DNA of 64,000 nucleotides from assembly GCA_001650955.1 (NCBI GenBank), contig LXYP01000006.1, positions 169,244 to 233,243 of the forward strand, read 5' to 3'. Origin of the DNA: Sphingomonadales bacterium EhC05. GTDB lineage: Bacteria; Pseudomonadota; Alphaproteobacteria; Sphingomonadales; Sphingomonadaceae. Below, one piece after another: positions 9,064-17,656 of the stretch. Below the pieces are notes generated by a model that searched no databases, had not been told where the DNA came from, and worked only from the letters and a program-made list of their open reading frames with translations. Numbering within the stretch: the stretch's first letter is position 1; each line of letters opens with the position of its first letter. The position numbers were made by a program, and so were the translations under genes.

Positions 9064-9124
9064 TCTGCACAAAAGGCCAATGAGATTACCGACAATTCGA
9101 TCTGATCAAAGGGCCGCGATTAGG

Positions 9125-9160
9125 ACAAGAAAAAAGGCGGGACATCATGCCCGCCTCTTT
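9125..9160 (-). terminator. Intrinsic terminator of the cold-shock gene
   Basis: On the minus strand a GAGGCGGG / CCCGCCT stem with a short CATGATGT loop is followed by TTTTTTCTT. It lies about 45 bases beyond the stop codon of the cold-shock gene at 9203. The plus strand also has a T-rich tail, so it may act in both directions. Confidence 0.85.
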
Positions 9161-9202
9161 TATCTTCTTGTCTAACTGGCCAATCTGCCAGCTCAAATCA
9201 CA

Positions 9203-9883
9203 TCATTTTGATACAAGGTTTACGGCAGCAGTCTTTCCGCGTTGATCAACCTCGAGTTCGAACTCAAGCTTGTCACCTTCTTCCAATCCGCGCATTCCAG
9301 CCTTCTCAACGGCGGAAATATGGACGAATGCATCAGGTTCGCCATCATCTCTTTGAATGAAGCCGAAACCTTTCATACTATTAAAGAACTTCACAGTTCC
9401 GGATGCCTTTTCTCCCGTCAGCTCCCGCTTTGGAGGAGCACTTCGGCTGTCGCGGTCGCTGCTGGCACTTTCCTGGATTTCGATCACATCACCTTCGATC
9501 TGGATATCGGAGGCAGAAACCTTGCCTCCGCGATCTACCAGCGAGAATCTCAATCCCTGGCCTTCAGCTAGGCCCTTTAAACCTGCGCGTTCGACTTGGC
9601 TAATATGAACGAATACATCCTCGCCGCCAGCATCTTGAACAATGAAGCCGAAGCCTTTTTGAGCATTGAAAAACTTTACTTTTCCAGTGCTCTCTCCAAC
9701 AACTTGGTCTGGCATACCGCCGCCAGCGCTGTTACCTCGCCTGGCACCACCAAAATCTGTCTCGGGGCGGGTGTATCTCTCGACAGGCGGACCATTGTCA
9801 CCTTGATAGCCGTCAAAATTCTCATCGCCAAAACTGTCGCGCTTGTCCCGGCCTCTTCCTCGCCGGTTTCTGTCAAAACCCAT
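9203..9883 (-). CDS. Protein with two cold-shock domains
   Basis: The 226-residue protein has an Arg/Gly/Asp-rich N-terminal tail (MGFDRNRRGRGRDKRD) and two cold-shock domains. Domain one: TGKVKFFNAQKGFGFI and DVFVHIS. Domain two: SGTVKFFNSMKGFGFI and DAFVHIS. Each domain has both RNP motifs needed for single-stranded nucleic acid binding. Two-domain cold-shock proteins are typical of Alphaproteobacteria and act as RNA chaperones or antiterminators. I start at 9883 because the Arg-rich MGFDRNRRGR start matches relatives as I recall them; an upstream ATG at 9925 is possible. Confidence 0.9.
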   Translation of the reverse strand: MGFDRNRRGRGRDKRDSFGDENFDGYQGDNGPPVERYTRPETDFGGARRGNSAGGGMPDQVVGESTGKVKFFNAQKGFGFIVQDAGGEDVFVHISQVERAGLKGLAEGQGLRFSLVDRGGKVSASDIQIEGDVIEIQESASSDRDSRSAPPKRELTGEKASGTVKFFNSMKGFGFIQRDDGEPDAFVHISAVEKAGMRGLEEGDKLEFELEVDQRGKTAAVNLVSK

Positions 9884-10249
9884 TCTAAAATCGTCACTTT
9901 CACTTCGTCCAATGTATCTTATCAAATGTCGCAGCGGACGACGGCCCGATCATTTTCCCGCGCGAATCTACTTTTCGCACGGAAACACTGTATAGAAAAA
10001 TCCCGTGTCAGGCGACAAAAATCCTCTCTCCAAAACCAGAAACCAGAAAATTCTTTGGTGACGGACTCCAGAATCGCTGAATTTGTCTTGTTATCCGAGT
10101 AAAGCCTGCACTCAACCGTGATCAGACGGGAACCGTTCGAAGCCAATAAATGAACAGCGACAATCTATATCTTGCTGTTTCTTTCCCGCTCCGGCACATG
10201 GTAGTCCTCGGCGACAAGCCGAAACCAATGTTCAACCAAGAGAGATAAA
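9884..10249. other. 366-base divergent intergenic region
   Basis: This separates the cold-shock gene (minus) from nrnC (plus). It is AT-rich near 9900-10080 and must contain divergent promoters and a long 5' leader for the cold-shock mRNA, as is usual for csp genes. I see no tRNA, terminator or convincing small gene. A 32-codon frame at 10150-10248 has no ribosome site and is not annotated. Confidence 0.5.
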
Positions 10250-10867
10250 ATGGCTGTACTTTTTCATGAAGAAGATCTGCCAGCAAATGTTTTGGCAGAC
10301 GGGCCGGTGGCGGTCGATACTGAAACTATGGGTCTTCAGACCCTCAGAGACCGTCTGTGCCTGCTTCAAATATCCGATGGCAATGGCGATGAACATCTCG
10401 TTAGATTCGGCCCTCACAGTGATTATCAGGCACCCAATTTGAAGGCTGTGCTCGCCGATAAGAATCGGATCAAGCTATATCATTTCGCCCGTTTTGATCT
10501 TGCCGCTATCCAGCATTACATGGGCGTTATGGCCGAACCTGTTTTCTGCACCAAAATTGCTTCCCGTCTCATACGGACCTATACGGATCGCCACGGTCTG
10601 AAAGAACTGGTGCGCGAACTTCTGAGCCAAGAAATTTCAAAGCAGCAACAATCGAGCGACTGGGGCGGTCCCGAGTTGAGTGATCCCCAAAAGGAATATG
10701 CTGCGTCTGACGTGCGATATTTGCATCGTTTGCAAGCGGAACTCGAGTTGCGACTTGCGCGAGAAGGTCGGCTGGAAATGGCTCAGGCATGTTTTGAATT
10801 TCTGCCGCATCGTGCGAGGCTGGATATTATGGGTTGGCCAGAAGTTGATATATTCAGCCATGCATGA
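10250..10867 (+). CDS. nrnC: DEDDy 3'-5' exoribonuclease NrnC
   Basis: At 205 residues this is a lone DEDDy exonuclease domain without the HRDC domains of full RNase D. The four acidic residues are Asp23/Glu25 (AVDTETMG), Asp83 (HFARFDL) and Asp154, with catalytic Tyr150 (EYAASDVRYL). The size and sequence fit NrnC, the alphaproteobacterial nanoRNase that degrades dinucleotides and short RNAs and replaces Orn. It is annotated as ribonuclease D in many genomes. It sits just upstream of lptC, a known alphaproteobacterial order, and may share the transcript with the lpt genes. Confidence 0.88.
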   Translation: MAVLFHEEDLPANVLADGPVAVDTETMGLQTLRDRLCLLQISDGNGDEHLVRFGPHSDYQAPNLKAVLADKNRIKLYHFARFDLAAIQHYMGVMAEPVFCTKIASRLIRTYTDRHGLKELVRELLSQEISKQQQSSDWGGPELSDPQKEYAASDVRYLHRLQAELELRLAREGRLEMAQACFEFLPHRARLDIMGWPEVDIFSHA

Positions 10868-10923
10868 ATCTCTGTATCATCGCCACGCCCAAAATATTGT
10901 TCGCAGGTGTTAGGACCGAATGG

Positions 10924-11568
10924 ATGTCAAAGGCTGCCAAAATCATTCTCAGCAAGCGTCAGCGATATGCCGCACCCAATGGTAGGCATGATCGCAACGT
11001 TAGATGGCTGCGTATCTTTTTGCCAGTCGGTGTTGGCGCGCTCGCAGCAACTCTGGCTTTAGCCCCATTTACGATGGCCGGCGAACTCAGCTTTGTACTC
11101 GATAAAAATAGCGTCGATGTTGCCAAAGAAAGATTGCGCGTGACTGAGGCTCTTTATCGAGGCGAAGATAGCAGTGGCCGTCCCTTCTCTCTCCGGGCCG
11201 GGTCCGCCGTGCAAAAAAGCTCGCGGGAAGCAGTGGTCGAGCTCAACGACCTGTCGGCGCGTATTCTGCTCAGCGATGGCCCAGCGCAGATTCGTGCTGG
11301 AAACGGTCGTTATGATATGGATAAAGAGAATGTGCGGGTACCCGGACCAGTGCAAGTCGAGTCGACTGGAGGCTACAGGTTGACGACGAGCAATGTCACA
11401 ATCGACCTTAAATCCCGAACATTGCAAAGCGAAGAAACGGTTGAGGGGCGAACGAATATTGGAACGTTCCGCGGTGACAAACTTCGCGCTGACATGTCGG
11501 CGCGGACATTGACCCTGAGCGGCAATGCCAAATTGCGTATTGAACAAAATGGACTGAGGAGCAGATAA
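10924..11568 (+). CDS. lptC: LPS export periplasmic-bridge anchor LptC
   Basis: A 214-residue protein with a cytoplasmic basic N-terminus, one membrane helix at about residues 24-45 (WLRIFLPVGVGALAATLALAPF), and a periplasmic beta-jellyroll of LptC type (DLSARILLSDGPAQIRAGNGRYDMDKENVRVPGPVQV). LptC connects the LptB2FG extractor to the LptA bridge that carries LPS to the outer membrane. The ATG at 10924 has AGGA upstream; another ATG at 10864 overlaps the nrnC stop but lacks a ribosome site. Position before lptA and lptB confirms the call. Confidence 0.88.
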   Translation: MSKAAKIILSKRQRYAAPNGRHDRNVRWLRIFLPVGVGALAATLALAPFTMAGELSFVLDKNSVDVAKERLRVTEALYRGEDSSGRPFSLRAGSAVQKSSREAVVELNDLSARILLSDGPAQIRAGNGRYDMDKENVRVPGPVQVESTGGYRLTTSNVTIDLKSRTLQSEETVEGRTNIGTFRGDKLRADMSARTLTLSGNAKLRIEQNGLRSR

Positions 11569-12117
11569 ATGAAACGACAATTCCATTTTGCGATGTTCAG
11601 CGTGGCAGCGATCGTCGCGGTCTCGGCTCTTGGTTTTTCTGTGGCAGTCCCGGCGCAGGTTTTCAGTAATCACAACAGCAATGCAGCTGTCAATTTTGAT
11701 GCTGACCGCATCGAAGTTCAGGATCGCGCAGATCGCGTCGTGCTTTCCGGTGCGGTGCGGGTCGAGCAAGCCGGGTTGATACTCAACGCTGCTCGCATGA
11801 CCGTCGCCTATCGCAACAGCGGAGGTATTGAAGTCGACAGGATAGATGCCTCAGGAGGAGTTACGATTCTTAAAGATGGCGACACTGCTACCGGGAATAC
11901 GGCAATATATGACCTCAATCGACGGATTATCACCATGGTCGGTAATGTGAGATTGACTCAGGGTACCAATCGCCTTTCCGGGGGACGTGTGGTCATCGAT
12001 CTGTCCTCTGGGCGGTCGATTATCGATGGTCGATCGGTCGGAGGCGAAGCGGCCGGCTCGTCGAATTCCGGCGGACGCGTGTCGGGTACATTTACCGTAC
12101 CACAACGAAAGGACTGA
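11569..12117 (+). CDS. lptA: LPS transport bridge protein LptA
   Basis: The 182-residue protein has a signal peptide (hydrophobic core AAIVAVSALGFSVAVPAQ) and an OstA/LptA fold. Tell-tale strands are AAVNFDADRIEVQDRADRVVLSGAVRVEQAG, LNAARMTVAYR, GNTAIYDLNRRIITMVGNVRLTQG and NRLSGGRVVIDLSSGRS. LptA oligomerises to form the periplasmic path for LPS. Its ATG follows the lptC stop with no gap. The C-terminal ~30 residues are Ser/Gly-rich and probably unstructured. Confidence 0.92.
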   Translation: MKRQFHFAMFSVAAIVAVSALGFSVAVPAQVFSNHNSNAAVNFDADRIEVQDRADRVVLSGAVRVEQAGLILNAARMTVAYRNSGGIEVDRIDASGGVTILKDGDTATGNTAIYDLNRRIITMVGNVRLTQGTNRLSGGRVVIDLSSGRSIIDGRSVGGEAAGSSNSGGRVSGTFTVPQRKD

Positions 12118-12316
12118 AACGGCCTTTGGTTTTGATATCTTTGGTATTGGATTGCGAACCAATTGAGAGCCGCGTTGCCTCGCCAGTTTAGAGAGCTTGA
12201 ATTGTATCGGAAAACATCTGTTTCTATATGGACATGCATAAAGCTTGCCAATTTCACGCAGATTGAGGCATGTTGTTAACCATTATACAAGCTGCACGTG
12301 CAATTGAAGGACAAGG

Positions 12317-13111
12317 ATGAACGATATAGCCCTGCAAGATCAGCCTCCAATGGCAGAACCCGGCGCCGCTATGGCGAGTGATGCAATGGATCATGGCCTG
12401 GCCGTTGTGTCGATCGCCAAAAGCTATGACAAACGATCCGTCCTGTCAGACGTGTCCCTATCGGTTGGCCGCGGTGAAGTGGTTGGACTTCTGGGTCCCA
12501 ATGGTGCGGGCAAAACGACTTGCTTCTATTCGGTGATGGGGCTTGTGAGACCTGACGCTGGACGGATCATGCTCGATGGTGCGGACATCACCTCTCTGCC
12601 GATGTACCGTCGTGCGATACTGGGATTGGGCTATCTTCCTCAGGAGACATCGATCTTTCGAGGTATGACGGTCGAGCAGAATATCATGGCTGTCCTTGAA
12701 ATGGTTGAACCAGACGCGGCGACAAGAGCCGAAACGCTGACTCGTCTTCTCGAGGAGTTCGGCCTGACAAGATTACGCAGCTCTCCGGCCATGGCATTGT
12801 CCGGCGGAGAGCGCAGACGCTGCGAAATCGCTAGGGCGTTGGCGGCAAGCCCTTCCATCGTTTTACTCGACGAGCCATTTGCGGGCATCGACCCGCTTTC
12901 GATCGCAGACATTCGAGACCTTGTCTGCCAACTCCGCGAGCGAGGGATCGGCGTGTTGATTACCGATCATAATGTTCGAGAGACACTGGATATCGTTGAT
13001 CGCGCCTGTATCATTTATGATGGCCAGGTTCTTTTTGCTGGAAGTCCCGAAGATTTGGTTGCCGATGAGAATGTTCGCAGATTGTATCTCGGCGAGGGCT
13101 TCGCACTGTAA
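12317..13111 (+). CDS. lptB: LPS export ABC transporter ATPase LptB
   Basis: A 264-residue ABC ATPase. Walker A is GPNGAGKTT (near residue 62), the signature is LSGGERRRCEIARAL and Walker B is IVLLDEPFAGIDP. The LptB-type C-terminus LVADENVRRLYLGEGFAL is present. It powers LPS extraction from the inner membrane with LptF and LptG, which are not in this window. About 33 extra N-terminal residues before VVSIAKSYDKR are Ala/Met-rich. The ATG follows AAGGACAAGG. A 199-base gap separates it from lptA, so a separate promoter is possible. Confidence 0.94.
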   Translation: MNDIALQDQPPMAEPGAAMASDAMDHGLAVVSIAKSYDKRSVLSDVSLSVGRGEVVGLLGPNGAGKTTCFYSVMGLVRPDAGRIMLDGADITSLPMYRRAILGLGYLPQETSIFRGMTVEQNIMAVLEMVEPDAATRAETLTRLLEEFGLTRLRSSPAMALSGGERRRCEIARALAASPSIVLLDEPFAGIDPLSIADIRDLVCQLRERGIGVLITDHNVRETLDIVDRACIIYDGQVLFAGSPEDLVADENVRRLYLGEGFAL

Positions 13112-13113
13112 AC

Positions 13114-14628
13114 ATGGCTCTTGGACCGCGCCTCGACTTACGGCAGAGCCAGTCGCTGGTGATGACGCCGCAATTGCAGCAAGCGATCAAGTTGCTGACG
13201 CTCTCGAATCTTGAGCTTGAGAATTATATCTCCGAAGAGATTGAAAAAAACCCGCTGCTCGAATCAGAGGAGCCGTCGGTTGATAGCGCTTCTGCAGATG
13301 CTGAATTGACGAATAATATCGACGAGCTGGAGATTCAGCGAAGTGATGAAATTCTATCGACCGGTCCCGCGGATGCCGAAGCTACGCTTGAAATGGCCGG
13401 TGACGCAGATCAGTTCTCCAACAATAGTTTATCGCAAAGCGACGGATCGCTCGACGGTTCGATGAGTATGAACGGCGCGAGCGCATCGAGCGGAATGGCG
13501 GGTGGTGAAGCTCCCGATTTTGAAAATATTTTGGTTGCCGATCTGACCTTGACCGATGAGCTGCTCGCGCAAGCGGGAGCCGTTCTGTCACATGCGGACT
13601 TGTTCATTGCACGACATTTGATCGATCAGATCGACGAATGCGGCTATTTGCAATGCGATCTGTTGGAGCTGGCGCATCGTATTGATGTCGAGCTTGCCCA
13701 GGTTAGGCAAGTGCTGACTGAAATTCAGAAGTTCGAACCGGTGGGCGTTGGCGCCCGTGATCTTGCCGAATGTTTGAAGCTGCAAGCGAAGGAAGCGGAC
13801 CGTTATGATCCGGCAATGGCGCGTTTGATCGACAATCTGGACCTGCTCGCAAAAGGCGCCTTGCCGCAGCTCAAGCGACTCTGCGGTGTCGATGATGAAG
13901 ATCTGATGGATATGATCGGCGAGCTGCGTGCTTATGATCCGAAGCCTGGCCTGCGCATTGGCGGGACGACTGTTCAATCCGTTGTGCCTGATGTGTTTGT
14001 CGCAGAACGCAACGGCAGCTGGATCATCGAAGTCAATAGTGCGACCTTGCCAAAAGTGCTGGTCAACCGGTCCTATTACACCGAGCTCAAGGATGGCGCG
14101 CAGGACAAGGCTTCGAAAGAATGGCTCAATGAATGTTTGGCTGATGCCAGCTGGTTGATGAAGGCGCTCGATCAGCGCCAGCGTACGATTGTTAAAGTGG
14201 CCGCTGAAATTGTGAAACAGCAAGAAGAATTTTTCCGCAAAGGCGTCGAACACCTGCGCCCGCTGACGCTCAAGAATGTCGCGGACAAGATTGAGATGCA
14301 TGAGTCGACGGTCAGCAGAGTGACATCGAACAAATATCTGTCCTGTTCGCGCGGGACCTTTGAGCTCAAATATTTCTTCACCAGCGGGATCCAGTCTTCG
14401 ACCGGTGGCGAAGCGGCATCTGCGGAAGCGGTGAAAAGTCATATCAAGGGGCTGATCGACAATGAGGACCCCAAGAAAATTCTCTCCGACGACAAATTGG
14501 TCGCGTTGCTGAAGGACAAGGGCTTTGATATCGCGCGGCGGACGGTCGCCAAATATCGTGAATCCCTGGGCCTCGGCAGTTCGGTGCAACGTCGGCGTCA
14601 AAAAGCACTGGAAGGCAAGGCGGCCTGA
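13114..14628 (+). CDS. rpoN: RNA polymerase sigma-54 factor RpoN
   Basis: At 504 residues this is full-length sigma-54. The N-terminal activator region is LDLRQSQSLVMTPQLQQAIKLL, an acidic region II follows (residues 50-130), then the core-binding and HTH regions. The C-terminal RpoN box, ARRTVAKYRE, contacts the -24 element. It starts two bases after lptB, an order conserved in Proteobacteria. It allows transcription from -24/-12 promoters with bEBP activators; none of those is encoded here. Its last 31 bases overlap the convergent GNAT gene. Confidence 0.97.
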   Translation: MALGPRLDLRQSQSLVMTPQLQQAIKLLTLSNLELENYISEEIEKNPLLESEEPSVDSASADAELTNNIDELEIQRSDEILSTGPADAEATLEMAGDADQFSNNSLSQSDGSLDGSMSMNGASASSGMAGGEAPDFENILVADLTLTDELLAQAGAVLSHADLFIARHLIDQIDECGYLQCDLLELAHRIDVELAQVRQVLTEIQKFEPVGVGARDLAECLKLQAKEADRYDPAMARLIDNLDLLAKGALPQLKRLCGVDDEDLMDMIGELRAYDPKPGLRIGGTTVQSVVPDVFVAERNGSWIIEVNSATLPKVLVNRSYYTELKDGAQDKASKEWLNECLADASWLMKALDQRQRTIVKVAAEIVKQQEEFFRKGVEHLRPLTLKNVADKIEMHESTVSRVTSNKYLSCSRGTFELKYFFTSGIQSSTGGEAASAEAVKSHIKGLIDNEDPKKILSDDKLVALLKDKGFDIARRTVAKYRESLGLGSSVQRRRQKALEGKAA

Positions 14629-15155
14629 ATATCCTTGCGTAACACGATGAATTCCAGATCCGGCGTCCGGGGTTTGCCGAACCGCGCATCCCCATGCGGA
14701 AAGGGTCGTCGCTCTCCCGTTCTGCAATATCCCCGTCGCTCATAATAAGCGATAAGTTCCGACCTTTGGCGAATGACGGTCATTTCTATCGCCTGGGCAT
14801 TCCAGTTTTCCCGGCAATAGGCTTCCGACTTTTCGAGCAGTTTTTTGCCAAGGCCAGTGGACTGGATATCGGGATCGACGGTCAACATGCCCAAATAAGC
14901 GAGCCTTTGATCAACGCGTGACAGCTGGACGCAGCCGATGATCGCGTCGCCATCTGTTGCTGCAAGAATCACCTGCGCAGGATCTTCCACTATTGCGGTG
15001 AGCGCGCCCTGATCGGTTCTCTGGCCATCCAGGAGATCGGCCTCATGCGTCCATCCGCGCTTGGCGCTGTCGCCGCGATAGGCGCTTTCGATCAAGCGGT
15101 GTAGCGCCGGAATATCGTCGGTCCCTGTTTCGCGGAAATGGAGATTATCGGCCAT
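14598..15155 (-). CDS. GNAT family N-acetyltransferase
   Basis: The 185-residue protein has the GNAT core: RETGTDDIPALHRLIESAY, LAYLGMLTVDPDIQSTGLGKKLLEKSEAY (motif A, acetyl-CoA pyrophosphate loop Q-x-x-G-L-G-K) and LIAYYERRGYCRTGERRPFP. The substrate is unknown. The start at 15155 overlaps the end of the DUF5818 gene by 11 bases, with GGAG upstream. Its 3' end overlaps the 3' end of rpoN by 31 bases on the opposite strand, so transcripts of the two genes are antisense at their ends. Confidence 0.85.
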   Translation of the reverse strand: MADNLHFRETGTDDIPALHRLIESAYRGDSAKRGWTHEADLLDGQRTDQGALTAIVEDPAQVILAATDGDAIIGCVQLSRVDQRLAYLGMLTVDPDIQSTGLGKKLLEKSEAYCRENWNAQAIEMTVIRQRSELIAYYERRGYCRTGERRPFPHGDARFGKPRTPDLEFIVLRKDIQAALPSSAF

Positions 15156-15360
15156 GGACGATTCGCACTCCATCCGCCTCGATCGCTCCGTCTCCCGACT
15201 TGGCACCCCTCACAATGACATGTTTTTCGACCGCGTCGATCGGAGTCCGCAGTAATTCGAGGCGATAATCTGTCCCATCATCGCATCGCAGGACGAAGCC
15301 AGCCGAATCGCGGACCAATAGCCCGGCAAATTCGACATCATCATGGAATCCGTCCACCAT
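15145..15360 (-). CDS. Small DUF5818-like protein
   Basis: This 71-residue protein (MVDGFHDDVEFAGLLVRD...GFVLRCDDGTDYRLELLRTP...VIVRGAKSGDGAIEADGVRIV) has an OB-like beta pattern. It resembles DUF5818, a small sphingomonad family of unknown function. Its ATG shares bases with the stop of the SDR gene (TGATG), indicating coupling, and it overlaps the GNAT gene start. I recall the family only loosely, so the family call is moderate; that it is a real gene is well supported. Confidence 0.65.
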   Translation of the reverse strand: MVDGFHDDVEFAGLLVRDSAGFVLRCDDGTDYRLELLRTPIDAVEKHVIVRGAKSGDGAIEADGVRIVHGR

Positions 15361-16331
15361 CAGGCGATCGCGAGCAGGGACTCGCTCAGGGTCCACAGGC
15401 GCTCGGCGCTCTCATCATCACAGACATGCGGCGCAACATGCAGGAACGGCGGGCTGTTCTCATCCATCAACTGCGCAACATCGCAATCTTCACAATAGAG
15501 TCCATGTTTGTCATCGAGCAGGGGCGAGGTCGCGGCCCAAAGCGAGGTGGTGCAGCCCTGGCTGGTTGATTTGAATATTTCTGCAACGGCTGACGGCACG
15601 CTGCCATCCTTGTTGAGCCAGCCCATCTCGACTTGTTCTTCTTGTGGCAAATGGCGCTGCAAGGGGGTAAAAATCCCGCCTGGATGGACAGAGAAGGCCC
15701 GGCCGCCGAAACCAGCCATCCGCCGGCTCAAGCCATTTGCAAACAGGGCGTTGGCGCTCTTGGCCTGCGCATAGGCGACCCATTTATGATAGTCGCCATT
15801 CTCGAACTGGATATCGTCCCAGAGAATCGAATTGCGCTTATGGGCGATCGAGGACAGGGCAACGACGCGCGGAGCCTTGGCCTTCTCGAGCAAGGGCATG
15901 AGCGCTGCCGTGAGACCAAAATGCCCCATATGGTTGACGCCGAACTGGCTTTCCCAACCCGGTCCGACCCGCTCGAGCGGGCAGGCCATGATACCAGCAT
16001 TGTTGATCAATATGTCGAGCGTGTCGACCGCGTCTAAGACCGAGGCGGCAAAGCTACGGACCGAGTCCAGATCGGCAAGATCCATTTGCGCCGAAGAGAC
16101 ATTGCCCGCAACCGTCGACAGATTTTCCGCCGCTTTTGCCGGATCGCGCACGGGAACGATAACCGCCGCACCTTTGCTGGCGAGTGCGCGCGTGGTTTCC
16201 AGACCAATGCCGGAATATCCGCCCGTCACAATCGCGGTCTTGCCGCTCAGATCAATATCAGCCAGCAGTTCATCCGGTTCGCTTTTCGCGCGAAAGCCCG
16301 AACCAAGTGGTTTTTGATCTGCCGTCGACAT
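15360..16331 (-). CDS. Short-chain dehydrogenase, retinol-dehydrogenase-like
   Basis: A 323-residue classical SDR. The Rossmann motif is TGGYSGIG (near residue 37), then NNAG, then the catalytic Ser in VALSSIAHKR and YAQAKSA (Tyr-x-x-x-Lys). Length and C-terminal extension match the WW-oxidoreductase/retinol dehydrogenase-like branch, which is NADP-dependent. The substrate cannot be read from sequence. It is the first gene of the coupled trio SDR, DUF5818, GNAT. A half-copy of a dispersed repeat lies just upstream. Confidence 0.85.
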   Translation of the reverse strand: MSTADQKPLGSGFRAKSEPDELLADIDLSGKTAIVTGGYSGIGLETTRALASKGAAVIVPVRDPAKAAENLSTVAGNVSSAQMDLADLDSVRSFAASVLDAVDTLDILINNAGIMACPLERVGPGWESQFGVNHMGHFGLTAALMPLLEKAKAPRVVALSSIAHKRNSILWDDIQFENGDYHKWVAYAQAKSANALFANGLSRRMAGFGGRAFSVHPGGIFTPLQRHLPQEEQVEMGWLNKDGSVPSAVAEIFKSTSQGCTTSLWAATSPLLDDKHGLYCEDCDVAQLMDENSPPFLHVAPHVCDDESAERLWTLSESLLAIA

Positions 16332-16354
16332 ATCGGGTCTGTCCTTTCAAATAT

Positions 16355-16380
16355 CCGTTCGTCCTGAGCTTGTCGAAGGC
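16355..16380. repeat. Dispersed repeat family A, half copy
   Basis: CCGTTCGTCCTGAGCTTGTCG matches the left arm of the family-A element found intact at 19896 and 52624. The right arm (16381-16413) is degraded to GACAGACGGGGTTCGAGAGG. It lies between the SDR and ald genes. Confidence 0.75.
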
Positions 16381-16456
16381 ATTTCCCGTCCGACAGACGG
16401 GGTTCGAGAGGCTCGCCGCCAACGGATCAAACTCGCTGCTTTTCAACCAGCTGCTT

Positions 16457-17569
16457 TCAACCCACTATCTCCGAGACCGGCTTATAATCATAGCCCAAAT
16501 CCTCTGCGACCGCTTTGTAGGTCACATGACCGTTCCAGACGTTCAGACCTTCGGCGAGATGGGCATCGTCGCGCAGGGCCGCTTTCCAGCCCTTGTTGGC
16601 GATTGCCAGCGTATGCGGCAGGGTGACATTGTTGAGCGCATAGGTGGACGTCCGCGACACCGCGCCCGGCATATTGGCGACACAATAATGGACAATATCA
16701 TCAACCACATAGGTCGGATCCTGATGTGTCGTGGCTTTGGAGGTCTCGAAACAGCCGCCCTGATCAATCGCGACATCGCACAATACCGAGCCGGGGCGCA
16801 TGGTTTTCAGCATGTCGCGGGTGACCAGCTTGGGGGCTTCGGCGCCGGGAATCAACACTGCGCCAATCACCAGATCGGCTTCGGCCACACATTCGGCGAG
16901 ATTGGCTTTATTGGAAAAGCGGGTCTTGGCGCGCGATTCGAAATGCGTGCCGACGGCTTCCAATACGTCCGGATTGCGATCCAATATCGTCACATCCGCG
17001 CCGAGTCCGGCGGCCATTTGGGCGGCGTTAAATCCGACGACACCGCCGCCGATAATCGTCACCTTGCCGGGCGATACGCCGGGGACGCCGCCGAGCAATA
17101 TGCCCCGTCCGCCATGGGCTTTTTCAAGCGCGGTTGCGCCCGCTTGAATCGACATCCGTCCGGCCACCTGACTCATCGGTTTGAGCAGGGGCAGGCCGCC
17201 GGTCCCGGTGACGGTTTCATAAGCGATGCAAATGGCTTTGGACTGGACCAGATCAGCGGTCTGTTCGGGATCTGGCGCCAGATGCAGATAGGTGAACAAT
17301 ATTTGTCCTTCACGGAGCATCGCGCGTTCAATCGCCTGCGGTTCTTTCACCTTCACGACCATTTCGCTTTGCGCGAATATCTCGGCGGCGGTGGCGACAA
17401 TCGTGCCGCCAGCTTCGACATATTCGGCGTCTTCGGCGCCGATACCCAGACCCGCGCCGGTTTCGACCAGCACATCATGGCCATGGGCCGACAATTCGCG
17501 CACGGATTCGGGGGTTAATCCCACGCGATATTCGTGGTTTTTGATTTCTCTCGGGGTACCGACGCGCAT
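16457..17569 (-). CDS. ald: Alanine dehydrogenase
   Basis: The 370-residue enzyme begins [31 protein letters not shown], as in NAD-dependent L-alanine dehydrogenases. The catalytic Lys is in VKVKEPQ, His in FTYLHLAPD, and the NAD fold is [27 protein letters not shown]. It interconverts alanine with pyruvate and ammonium. It is a single gene on the minus strand. No Lrp-type regulator is adjacent, although ald is often controlled by one. Confidence 0.95.
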   Translation of the reverse strand: MRVGTPREIKNHEYRVGLTPESVRELSAHGHDVLVETGAGLGIGAEDAEYVEAGGTIVATAAEIFAQSEMVVKVKEPQAIERAMLREGQILFTYLHLAPDPEQTADLVQSKAICIAYETVTGTGGLPLLKPMSQVAGRMSIQAGATALEKAHGGRGILLGGVPGVSPGKVTIIGGGVVGFNAAQMAAGLGADVTILDRNPDVLEAVGTHFESRAKTRFSNKANLAECVAEADLVIGAVLIPGAEAPKLVTRDMLKTMRPGSVLCDVAIDQGGCFETSKATTHQDPTYVVDDIVHYCVANMPGAVSRTSTYALNNVTLPHTLAIANKGWKAALRDDAHLAEGLNVWNGHVTYKAVAEDLGYDYKPVSEIVG

Positions 17570-17656
17570 GGGGAGGCTCCTTTATTTGTCGAATCTATCG
17601 CCTCGCCTTTACCAGCAAAACATCAAGCGCGCGAGACGGATTGTAATATTATTGCG

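Noticed and set aside
10150-10248. 32-codon frame just before nrnC
   Set aside because: No ribosome binding site and no recognisable feature; chance in an AT-rich leader.
13588-14727. 379-codon frame opposite rpoN
   Set aside because: Antisense of sigma-54, low-complexity composition, no domain.
16184-17518. 444-codon open frame opposite ald
   Set aside because: Antisense shadow of alanine dehydrogenase, with no recognisable domain.
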